Source of the DNA: Imbricaverruca yamaguchii
Taxonomy: Eukaryota > Arthropoda > Thecostraca > Neoverrucidae
Assembly (NCBI GenBank): GCA_034440575.1
Contig: JAOTOL010001599.1
Coordinates: forward strand, 124,001 to 188,000
Direction: 5' to 3'
Length of the DNA: 64,000 nucleotides
The notes under the pieces are model-generated. The model searched no databases and was not told the DNA's origin. It was given only the letters and a program-made list of their open reading frames with translations. Position numbers and translations under genes: made by a program. This document shows positions 36,160-46,173 of the stretch, one piece after another. How positions within the stretch are numbered: the first letter of the stretch is position 1; the number at the start of each line of letters is the position of its first letter.

Positions 36160-36333
36160 TATATAACGGTGTAATTTTACTTCAGAACATTTGATAGTTA
36201 CTAACAACACGTGCTGAATGACAACAGATGACAACGACGCAGCCTGGTGATCTGCGACCATGCTAACATCACAACAAGAAGTCCAATTATGCTTCATTTC
36301 CACCTGCCGAGCATCATCTATATGGACGTACAG
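36160..36333 (+). repeat. Direct repeat, copy B (interrupted by the transposon)
   Basis: Second copy of the repeat at 35690-35870, about 480 bp downstream. Its last eight bases are the left target duplication, and its remainder resumes at 39400. Confidence 0.75.
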
Positions 36334-36570
36334 TAGACAGGTTCATATTTCAACTTTTTTCGAAGATAGCTTCATCTCGCAAATTTTCCCATTGTTTGGT
36401 TCATTTTAAGTCCATCGGTGTTGGTTTCAGCAGGATCGATCAATATCTTAGGGTGCCGCATCGACCCCAAAATTTGCGCGTTCGGACTTCCAACTTGACA
36501 TTTTTGCCCGCAAGTCTAGCGGTTTTCTACTCTGGTATCTCATCGTCAGGAAACATTCTGCAGACTTACC
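36334..36570. repeat. Left terminal inverted repeat
   Basis: Starts TAGACAGGTTCA. Landmarks shared with the right arm: CTTCATCTCGCAAATTTT, GCAGGATCGATCAATATCTT, GGGTGCCGCATCGACCC and ACATTCTGCAGACTTACC. It contains seven extra bases near 36355 absent from the right arm. Confidence 0.85.
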
Positions 36571-37198
36571 TACCAGCGCACCCAGTAGCTTTCTACCTCG
36601 ACATGTCTCCAGTGCATCGTTATTTGCAGCCAAAGAGCGTGTTTTCCAGCGAAGAACTGGATGTGGATCAGTGACGGTATAGTTGCCTGTCACACTGATT
36701 TTGCTTCCACCATATTTTTGCAAAGTCGCATACGCCCTGCGAAACGATGCTCCCAAGTCAGTAAGTACATAACTCACACTCAAATCAGGTGTTCACTGTA
36801 CCCTGGCAGTGAATTCAGTAATTTCCGGCATAATAACACTCGATAAGAGCCTTAACAAATTTCACCCAAGATAATAAAATAGTCGCAGCCACTCGAACCA
36901 TCTCGATACAATTGCAATATCAGCCGTCGCGTTTCCGCGCTTTTATTTATTTATGGTGACTGGTAGGATCGCCAATGAATGAACACTGGATATGACTGTG
37001 ACTGAACACTGAACACCTTGGGTATCAATGAGCGCTCGATAATAGGCGAAGCAATTGCAGGCGAATCTAAACGAACATGAAAGTAGATAACAAATATCTT
37101 ATCACATTGTGTTAACAAATCACATCGAGATAACAAATCACATCGAGCGGTGGGTCAAGCACCAGTGTTGCTGTCATGCAGAGACGAGACCTATTGCT

Positions 37199-38607
37199 TT
37201 ACACGTTCATGGCAGCTTTGCTAAGCTTCGGTAATCTCGCTCTGTGGCTCCCAACAGCTTGCAAGAGCCACTGGAACTGGGACTCGTCGCCGACCATTCC
37301 AGCGAACTCCTTCGGCATGCTGATATCCCGCTCGGCTAGATCATTTGTGACTGACCTCACGGACAAAGTTCTCGAATTTCACGTAGTCGTCGTCCTCGCA
37401 CCCCTGCTGTGGCGGCCGCTTCAGCCAGGCGTGCGTGGACGGACCGATCAACTCAAAAAGGAGCCATGAGGTCTCGTCAACGAGATCCGACAGTCGCGTG
37501 CTCTCATCCAGGCATACTACGGGCACGTCCTCCTCAAACCACCGACCACGGAGACGCGGCGTCGCCAGCAGTCTCGTGCATATCTCCGCCTTCTCAACAC
37601 TGGTCACAAGACCACTACGGAGACTGAACATCACGAGTGGTGGCCTGAGGTACCACATGTGCTTCCGCATGACGCCGAGGGCTGCGTCCGCCACCTCACC
37701 GTCCACAGACCTGTAGCGCACCAGATCCTGGTACAGGCGGAGGTCATTGGCGGGAGCGACAGCCGCCACAGGCGCGCGGAACCAGGCATTCACATACAAC
37801 AGGAGGAACTGGGCCATCCTCTCCAGTTTCGCCACCATCACTTCGTCGTAGCCCAGCTGGTCTGAGAATATGTACATCTTGAAGAAAAGCATCTGAAACA
37901 GCCAAAAACTCCACAGTGATATAGCATTTCAGAGGAAAATCAAACATCGTACCTCGCCATGATACGCGTCGCACTTAACGCCATGTGAACGACCGTACAC
38001 AATTTAATACAATTTGCAGTCGTAGTTGATCGCTAGAGTTGCGGCCGATAACTGCATTTTGTTTGCTGGTAGTATCGATACGATTCCATCCAACTCCCCA
38101 GCTCTCACCTTCGCCATCCAGCGTGCCTGGTGGTAGACTCGAGGGCGACTGAACCTCTCCCCTCTTGGAGGCTGGGCGCCCAAAGCGATCAGAGATAGTT
38201 CCGCCAACTTCCTGTAGTCTCCTCTGTCGAAGCCCGTGTTGGCGTTCAACAGCGACGTCAGGTATTCCACCACGGCGGTTCTGAGCTCAAGCAGCCACGG
38301 GTCTTCCACCGACAGCGCGGCGTGGTTGGTGACGTCCAGTTGCGACCACCTGTAAAACAATTAACGGGGTCTGGAATGCACATATAGAAGGCCCATTGGT
38401 CTCTGCCTGAGGTAATAAGGATGGCAAGATCCGGTTGTTAAGTTGATCATGGCAGCGTGCAAACTATTGGAACCAGCTGCTTTTTAAGGAGCCAACGAAA
38501 TGAACTAGATAAACGATATGTTCATACCTGGCCTTGACGTCCTCGAATTTCTTGTCCGTTGGCTCTGTGGATGGTCCGAAGAGCACCGTGGCGACAGCCT
38601 TCACCAG
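37199..38607 (-). pseudogene. Spliced gene of an unnamed, transposon-borne family (C-terminal half)
   Basis: Three exons read in phase: 38607-38528 (preceded by a stop, so the N-terminal half is missing), 38349-38109 and 37892-37199. Donors and acceptors are AG|GTATGA / TACAG|G and AAG|GTGAGA / TTTCAG|ATG. The product has A-R-W-M-A-K at the exon 2/3 junction, then a mostly alpha-helical stretch with a hydrophobic segment (F-L-L-L-Y-V-N-A-W-F). L-R-G-R-W-F-E-E-D, V-C-L-D-E, L-V-D-E-T-S-W-L-L-F and finally D-L-A-E-R follow. One extra A at 37344-37346 shifts the frame just before that last motif; the frame then runs to TAA at 37199-37201. I recall similar uncharacterised, repetitive proteins in other invertebrates, possibly with an RNase H-like fold upstream, but cannot name them. 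Probable transposase or accessory protein of the surrounding element. Confidence 0.6.
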
Positions 38608-39164
38608 TCAAAAATCGAGTAGGTTAGTTATTAATGGGAAACGAGCAACAGTCCCTGTTGTGTGAAGTTCCAGCCAGCAACAGCCGTTCCTTTCCTTGGC
38701 ATTGGCATTGACAGAGCACTTTTGAGGCTTTTATGTTTCAAAAGTGTTTCATAACTGGATTTTCAGTGCACGTGCATCACCATGAAAACGTCGCAGGCTG
38801 ACAAAAGCAAGGCAGGAAGAGTTGACGAACCTGGGATAATATTTTGAAATACTGGCCCAGGTTCTTTAACATATGGTATATCTTACAAAGCATCTTGTGA
38901 TAATTTCCTTCGTGGGTCAGGAAAATATTTTTGAGGGATTATTTTTGGAGTCAATTTTGGAGTCATCATTTTCAGGATGACGCGGCATCATGGCGATCTC
39001 ATCTGTTCATTCCTACCCATTCAGCACTCTTCATCACCTCACACCTTACAAAAATGGTCAAAAAGTACCTAAGTATGGCCCACTCTGAAGACTTCTTTGG
39101 CCATACTTAGGACTTCTTCATACCTCATAATTTGCACCACATGGTGACAGTGACGTCGCAAGTT

Positions 39165-39391
39165 GGTAAGTCTGCAGAATGTTGCCTGATGATGAGATAC
39201 CAGAGTGGAAAACCGCTGGATTTGCGACCAAAAGAGATCGATTTGGAAGTCCGAACATGCAAACTTTAGGGTCGATGCGGCACCCCAAGATATTGATCGA
39301 TCCTGCTAAAACCAACACCAATGGACCTCAAATGAACCAAATAATGGAAAAATTTGCGAGATGAAGTTATCTTGAAATGTGAACCTGTCTA
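39165..39391. repeat. Right terminal inverted repeat
   Basis: Reverse complement of the left arm, ending TGAACCTGTCTA at 39391 and followed at once by the target duplication ACGTACAG (39392-39399). Confidence 0.85.
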
Positions 39392-39399
39392 ACGTACAG

Positions 39400-40740
39400 T
39401 CGAACACCTATTGCAAGCAGCTCTTTGCTGTCTGTGTCAGGAAACGTCATTTTCACAAACTTCATGTGACTTCAATATTCACGTTTTTGAGATGCTGCGC
39501 ATGTGGAGATTCCGCATGGGACACTGCTACACAATTGTCCATATGTTAGGAAAATGAAAGCAGAGCAAACGGTGTCGATTTGGCTTTGATGACCATATAG
39601 TTACAAACGGCGTCGATTTCGAAGTTCGCCGAAACCGAATGTTGCGGGTGAACATGAAATCTGTGGTCATTCATGAAATCTGAGGAATTGTTAAAACATT
39701 ATCGGAAATAAAAAAAAGTGTTTTTAGCCTTATACTTCTGCGCGATGGGTGAAATAGAACGTCTTCGCGCCGTTTTCTGTGACTTCTGACCACTGCAACG
39801 CATAATAGGGCATCAAATCTGACAATGAAAACGCGGCAAACGGCTTGGATTTCGGGAAATGTTTTTTTTGTTGAGATTGTGAATATCAATTCACAGATTA
39901 TTTTGAGATGGCATTTGAGATAATACGCCCTGGTTCGTCGCTTTGGTCGAGGATAATTTGTATCTGTAAAGGTCGTTTTTAACCAGGAAATTTGGAAATT
40001 CCATGTGAATTCAGAAATCTGTAGAACTTTCAGTCTGGCATATTTCAGGGACTTCTCAACAACTGGAAATAACGGTGCTTCTTGGAAATAACGGTGTAAC
40101 GAAATCATCAGCTCCCTGACAATTTCATTAAATTTGAGGCATGCCAGCTTGTCAGTACCATCACTGGCTTCAAGTCCGGCAGCACCGAAAGCTGACGGCG
40201 AATTTTCTGATGATGGCGAATGATTCGTGTGGGGGACGGTTACATGCGGGCTGCCTTCGGGAGCCCAAGCTCTATCAGCAGCGGCTCTGTGCCAGGTTAT
40301 CTCCCGATCGCCGACAGTGGAACAGAGGGGCGTTGACCGCTCAGGTCACTCTCACGATTCTTCCCATGTCGAGCCAGGGCCAGGTTTGATCCGAGAAGCA
40401 GCCTCCCAGCTCAACATTGCCGATGGTGTCGTCCAGTCACGCTTCTGTGAGCGCTAAAATGCCGCATTGTCTGGGTTCTTACAACTCCTGTGACAAGATT
40501 CCTTGTTCGCACTTGCTGCTGCTGGTGCTGTGTGGAGGCGCCATCAGACGTTCGGCGGCTGTCCATCCAGACGTGTCTGTCGGCCCTGGACTGATCTCAA
40601 CGTCGCCTGAGTAGTAGACAGGGTGTCCGTTGACGGTGCGGCAGCATTTACGCGTCAAACACCTGAATGCAGACGCGCCGTGTCTATTTCTGGATCTTGT
40701 GCTGATACAATCAACGGCATCACTACAGCGCACGCCAGCT
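39400..40740. other. No supported gene
   Basis: 39400-39425 continues the direct repeat interrupted by the transposon. 40140-40740 is GC-richer with open frames on both strands lacking motifs. Confidence 0.5.
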
Positions 40741-40742
40741 TC

Positions 40743-40783
40743 GGCGGCGGGTGACGGAAGCTCAGTTTCCGTCACCCGCCGCC
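40743..40783. repeat. Perfect 17-bp GC-rich hairpin
   Basis: The arms GGCGGCGGGTGACGGAA (40743-40759) and 40767-40783 are exact reverse complements around GCTCAGT. Very stable; no gene end is recognised here. Confidence 0.85.
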
Positions 40784-41049
40784 AAATGACAGCACAGACA
40801 GCTGTGGCATCGCAAGGTAATCGGCCCGGTTAAAGAGAGCGGATATTGAGACCAGAACTCATCACGCTCGCGACGAAGAGTAGGACCCTAACCATCAGAT
40901 CCACGCACCCGTCGGTGATGACGGCTTCTTGCACCCATAACCCATCGATGATGCGTGTAAGAAGCTGAGGTGATGCAGGTGTGCGTGATTCGAGCGCTGC
41001 AGCGGAGTTTTCAGCTTGGCGTCACGGGGCACCGTAACACGGGAATGTT

Positions 41050-41490
41050 GTTTTGTATACCTTTGGAGGGGTATGTGCCCCCCATGTTCAATTTTGTCCC
41101 TCTAATAGCGAGCTTGCCCCCATATGACATGAAATGGAAATGGGGATGCAGCAAAAAAAACCCATAAAACTGCTGGCTGCGATCAGAGCGGGAGCGCTGA
41201 TGGTCCCACCGATGGTTCCGCCGATGGTTCCGCCGATGGTTCCGCCGATGGCTCCGCCGATGGCTCCGCCGATGGCTCCGCCGATGGCTCCGCCGATGGC
41301 TCCGCCGATGGCTCCGCCGATGGCTCCGCCGATGGCTCCGCCGATGGCTCCGCCGATGGCTCCGCCGATGGCTCCGCCGATGGCTCCGCCGATGGCTCCG
41401 CCGATGGCTCCGCCGAACTAGTGGCGTCCGCCCGTTCACTCAGGTGATCTGTCATTCATGACGATTTCAAGGTGACTGATCGCCACCGCT
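41050..41490. repeat. Minisatellite-bearing dispersed repeat, copy 2
   Basis: Core of 12-bp units GATGGCTCCGCC (41200-41415), about 18 copies and more uniform than copy 1. Flanks match 30495-31010 on both sides, so the array lies inside a mobile or duplicated unit. The 142-codon S-H-R-R frame on the minus strand is a repeat artefact. Confidence 0.85.
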
Positions 41491-43370
41491 AACGTCGCGA
41501 CCCTTTAGTGTGGTCAGCGTACTGGTGTCCGGAGACACCGCGCCGGCTGGGAAACTTGGGGCAAGTGTCTCCCTCCCACGGAAGGTCACCGCTCCTCCAG
41601 CCGGGAAAAGGCGCCCATCCGGGAAACCTCGAGTTACCCCTATATTATTTTTAGTCAGAAGAGCCAACCGAGAGAAACAGGTTCCTGTTCACCCTTCAGT
41701 ATGCTCGAATGGATTCGCCTAAAAATTTTATGCTAGAAGCTCCTCTCGAAGGGAAGACACTTCTCAGGGCAGGAGCAAGTTAAGAGATTGGCATGAGGGG
41801 AACTTGATCTCTAGAGGGGCACCTCTACTTGAACAGAAACTGAGGAGTGGGGTGCACTCGGGCCTTTCCCTATAATTTTTCTTCAACCAGATCCGTACCT
41901 TCCACGGTGCGCCTCTGGTTAAAAATGTTGAGGGAATTCACCCAAACATACTGAATGGAAGGCCTTTTCTTGCCAAGGAACGTCTCTGGCTGAATAATTC
42001 AGCATACTGGAAGGGCGCCTTTGTTCTGAGAGGGGCGCCACTGGCTGACACATTTTATGGGGATGCACTTGAAGTTCCCTGGAGTGGAGCCTTTTTCCGG
42101 CGGATGGGGCACCAATTTTCATGGGGGCATATGTCTTCAGTGCCACCTTGTACCCGCCCATGTCTCCAAGTACTTTCGCAGTGGCACCCCTCCGAAGAAA
42201 TGGCGCCCCTTCAAACAAGTGCCCCAGGACAATCCCTGACTGCGCCCCCAGTGCTGACAGGACCGCTGCAGACGTTAAAATGTGGAGTTTAAAAAAAACC
42301 TCTTTTTGCACATCCTCGTCCTTTTCCCGGCACTGCAGCGTGGTGTAGGACCCATCACCGGATGCTCAATCTTCATAATGGAGATTAATCATTTTCCGGT
42401 ATATTTTTGGCTGTATGTGCGATAAAACGCCTTCTTTAATATTGTCGCAGGCACGCACCGACATGGCGAGTGCTGACTCATACGGATTTTACCATATCAG
42501 CCATATAGGACATATAAAATGGATAGACATGAGAAATGGATACATCTTAGAACAGCTACCGAGAACCGCAAAATAGCACAGAAGCAGCAAAATATTGCTT
42601 GGGCAGTGCATTTTTGTTGACAAATTATAACAATCATAATTCAGTGATATTAGCGAATCAGACAGCCAAACAGACAGTGGTGCATATTTGATGCCATGCA
42701 CTGTACCTACCTGTTGTTATTCCGGCCTTCTCGTTCGCACAAACTATGCTTGCTCGCATGTGGCCAGGTTTTATGCCCAGCATTACTTTTCCGCTTCAGC
42801 TTTGCTTTTTCTTTGAACTAGCTTCTTTTCCTAGACAGTTGTGCAGTCTTATACCCTCAGAACGACTTCAAGATTGGTAGTCCATAGCAAGTGTGCGTCT
42901 GTGATACTATAGGCAACAATTGTACGCCTGTGAAGTTTTCGCTTGACATTGGTGACGAGGGGCGCAATTCCACATCCACAACATTTGTTTTGCTACTTGA
43001 AATTAGAAACGCTACGAGACATGGACCGAGATCCCTTTTATATCGCTCACGATGGCTGCTTCATTCCACCCCCATGCATGCTTATACTAGTAGGGCACTG
43101 GCACCTACTGGTAACGGATTGTATGCTACCGGGGTATTGTGATCGGTTACAGGGCATCGGCATGGTCACACACATGCATTCGTACATCTTGATGTTGTAG
43201 TCTGGCTGTTGATGGGAGACCGTGGTAGATGAAAAATGACGGTGTCGGTCCTAAATACTTCTGAGTTGTGTGTTATGTGTCTTGGGATTATTAAAAACAG
43301 ATGAGTTGTAGTATTCTCTTGATCGGGGAATTTTACAACTGCAATCACACAATAGGTGTTGTCTCATGAA
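41491..43370. other. Repeat debris, no supported gene
   Basis: 41720-42260 contains repeated strings such as GAGGGGCGCC and CTGGCTGA with loose spacing, similar in flavour to 320-520. This suggests an old dispersed or tandem element. 42360-43370 has nothing recognisable. Confidence 0.4.
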
Positions 43371-43375
43371 AATTA

Positions 43376-43690
43376 TTGGGTGGGGGAGCAAAGTGCTACA
43401 TGATTGATGTAGGCATAAGATGTGGCTGTTCCACACTCGCACCGAAAGAGGAGGGGGCGGGGGCGGAATCCACCCACTTCTGTTTTTATCATTATCTCAT
43501 AAACGGGGGCCGGGGTGGTAATGCAATCTCGTGACTGTTGGAAATCGATAAGCGCATCCTATGAAACACAAGATAAAAATCCGTAAATAAATATAGGAGT
43601 TGCGGAGGTGCCAATTATACCGACCGCGAGGCGGATGGTGAGCGTTCAAGGTCACAAAGGCTTCTTCGGTGCGATGGAGCGGTAGTGAGG
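43376..43690. repeat. Dispersed repeat, copy 1 (CAAAGTGCTAC type)
   Basis: Colinear with 50283-50600 in the same orientation: CAAAGTGCTACA, TAAGATGTGGCTGTT, GGGGGCGGAATCC, CCACTTCT, ATAAACGGG, GTAATGCAAT, GCGACTGTT-type, AATAAGCG-ATCCTATG and AGGAATTGCGG-like strings. Confidence 0.85.
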
Positions 43691-43821
43691 TGAGACAGCC
43701 GATCACCTCATTTGACCATGAATGCCTATGGTAATGCAATGCGTAGTTCTCTACATCTGAAATCTACCCTCAATATTGTGTGCTCGGTAGGTGTCATGAG
43801 CGAACATAATACCGGTGGCGC

Positions 43822-43857
43822 CTCTGGTGGTGGGTTTGTGAAAGAACACCACCAGAG
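43822..43857. repeat. 11-bp hairpin
   Basis: The arms CTCTGGTGGTG (43822-43832) and CACCACCAGAG (43847-43857) surround a 14-nt loop. Confidence 0.7.
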
Positions 43858-43984
43858 TGGGCCGGGTCTGATTAATGCTATATTCTAGTTTCTAGAGAAG
43901 GTGCAGGTGATTTCCAATGGTCAAATGTGAACAAAATTGATACAAGCTCTCTTATGATGTGTAGTTCATTTCATTCTCACATCA

Positions 43985-44710
43985 TTTCACCCTGTCACTT
44001 TGCCGTTCAAGTGAAATGAAAGCAATTGGTCACCCAATATCTTGTGATAAAAACGCGTCATACATCTTCTGTGTGATGTGCTGACAATTTCCAATGTTCT
44101 TAACGAAACGAACATCGAGCGTGCTACATTTTCATATCATCTTGAATAACTTCCATAAAGGTTTGACCCTGTCACTTTTGCACTCAACTCCAGAATTTGT
44201 GTTCCAAATCATCACATATTACTATATTATGTTGCATATCAGATGTTCTACATTACGGAATTGATAGCTAATAGTATCAAATAAACCGGCATAAAATTAG
44301 TCGTCCTTTGATGCCATGCTCAACTACTTGTATGGATCGTCAACCCTGCCATGTTTGCACTCAACTAAATGATTTGTGTGTGAAATTATCACACTATATT
44401 CCTTCAAATTGAATATCGGATGTTCTACATAAGCGAATTAATTGCAAATGGTCTCAAATGAACTGGCATAAAATCAGCTACCTTTTGATACCATACTCGA
44501 CTACTTTTATACGTATTTAACCCTGTCATTCTTGCACTTAACTTCACGATTTCTGTCTCGAATTATCACATTGCATTACTTTTATTTGTATATCACATGC
44601 TCTACATTAGCGAATTAATTTCCAATGGTCTCAAATAAGCCGCCATAGAACCAGCTGCCTTCTGATGTCATACTCGATTACTTCTATAGATATCTAACCT
44701 TGTCACTTTT
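43985..44710. repeat. 177-bp satellite, about four copies
   Basis: The anchor AACCCTGTCA(C/T) recurs near 43989, 44164, 44342, 44519 and 44696, a spacing of 175-178 bp. Shared blocks within units are TTGCACTCAACT, ATCACA, ATCAGATGTTCTACAT, GCGAATTAAT and CATA-TCGACTACTT. The copies are moderately diverged. The length is close to one nucleosome repeat. Confidence 0.85.
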
Positions 44711-45780
44711 TACCTTTTGACATGAAGCTGTCCGGAATTATTGAGGTTCTGGCGTGGCTCGATGCACGTCAAGCGCTGACGGTTGCTGCCAGGAGGATCC
44801 GAAGGGCCGCCGAGGGGTGGCATCACAACAATTAACGTAAAGTACCACCCTTCAACAATGCTAAGCAGCATCGGCTCTGCCACGCCAAAATGGTATAGGA
44901 GAGATTCACGGTTGTAGATGCATTCTTTCCATTCAACGCCCATAAGCGCAATGTTCTTAGACAATATCGAGAAAACCTGTCGGCCTGGAATGTACTAGTG
45001 GAAGAACTCATGCCATGTACATCGCCGTGTGTTTCAAATCTGAAATGTTACTTTGGCGTTGGGGCCCATTAACATTCAGGGAATGGTTTGCGCCCCACCA
45101 TATTATGAATGGCGGCGGGCGGTCGGGTACGGGCCGGGGCCGCCAGCGTCGCCGCCAGCGTCCGGCTGTCTATGGTGGAAAGTTCTAGAATGCAATGCAC
45201 AAGGTAACAATATGGGCAATATATCACTGTAAATGACAATGGAATAGACGCCTGAAGGAAAACTAACTTTCATACATGCAATTCGCATCATATTTTATGG
45301 AGACAGAGTCCCATAAATTGTAACTATATTCTTCGCGCACACACTAACGAACATCCGGACGCGCTTGTCGTGGGCGCATGTTTCATAGTTCTTGAATGGC
45401 ATCAGGAACCTACCTGTTTTCTTTCTTTACTGGGGGTCCCACTGATTTCCGCAGTAACATTGCATCTGACCCCTAACGTTATAGCTTCACCAGTTTCAGA
45501 AATCATACGGGCCGGGGCCGCATTCCCTCTGCCTCCTGTGAGTTACAGACCCCCGGCGCTCGTGTTAATCGACCCTGTCCTCATTTTTATATATGTAATC
45601 TTTCTGTATACCTCCAGTACCGTACAATTGGTTGCATCCTTTTTTGTCTTTCTTTTTACAGATAGCCACCACCAGTTATTAGTAGAAGTAGCCACAGGAG
45701 CACCTCAGCTAGGTAGCGAGCTAGTGACACGGAGGAACGCCTGGTGCCACACAGTGAAATGTGTTGAGTAGGAAAATATA
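44711..45780. other. No supported gene
   Basis: Frames up to 133 codons lack known motifs. No RNA gene is seen. Confidence 0.5.
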
Positions 45781-45785
45781 TAAAT

Positions 45786-46060
45786 TTGGTCCATGTATAT
45801 ATACATGCACAAGCACACATACCTACATATGCACACATATGAAACATGTACACCTACACATTCACATACTTCACATGCATACACGCATGTGTACTCACAC
45901 ATATCATTTATACAGATGTAGATACATACACAAATACTAACATGTACATGCATAAATATACACACATGCATCCATGCACATTTACACATATACATATGAA
46001 CACACTTGCATTCATACCTGTATATACATGCAATTACGCATATAAATACCCATGCATCAT
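45786..46060. repeat. Imperfect ACAT/ATAC-rich simple repeat
   Basis: Degenerate (CA/TA) tetranucleotide-type sequence (ACACATAC, ATACATGC) beyond the 3' end of the LINE. Spurious C/Y-rich frames arise from it. Confidence 0.8.
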
Positions 46061-46067
46061 CACATAA

Positions 46068-46092
46068 AGACATAAAGACATAAAGACATACA
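46068..46092 (-). repeat. 8-bp 3' terminal repeats of the LINE
   Basis: The plus strand reads CATAAAGA three times in tandem, that is TCTTTATG on the LINE sense strand. Short 3' repeats of this length are characteristic of CR1-type elements and help define the 3' end. Confidence 0.8.
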
Positions 46093-46173
46093 ATATTAGT
46101 GCAACTATGAGCCACAAGGGCCCTTCTTGGTTGCACTCTGTACACTGAACCAGTTGCACACCAAAACTATTAA

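Larger units (their letters stand above)
36334..39391. mobile_element. 3,058-bp DNA transposon with long inverted repeats and 8-bp target duplication
   Basis: Terminal inverted repeats of about 230 bp (36334-36570 and 39165-39391) are roughly 80 percent identical by eye and begin TAGACAGGTTCA at both ends. ACGTACAG flanks the element exactly at 36326-36333 and 39392-39399. A neighbouring copy of the target sequence without insertion (35690-35870) confirms the boundaries. Inside, on the minus strand, is a spliced gene of unknown family (38607-37199). An 8-bp duplication occurs with hAT, P and related superfamilies; the terminus TAGAC partly fits the hAT pattern YARNG. Superfamily not assigned. 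The gene is truncated and frameshifted, so this copy is probably non-autonomous. Confidence 0.85.

Noticed and set aside
37176..37865. Plus-strand frames over the transposon gene
   Set aside because: Antisense shadows; the minus strand has in-phase splice sites and the recognisable motifs.
41011..41455. 142-codon S-H-R-R and 90-codon A-E-P-S frames
   Set aside because: Products of the 12-bp minisatellite; every frame is open.
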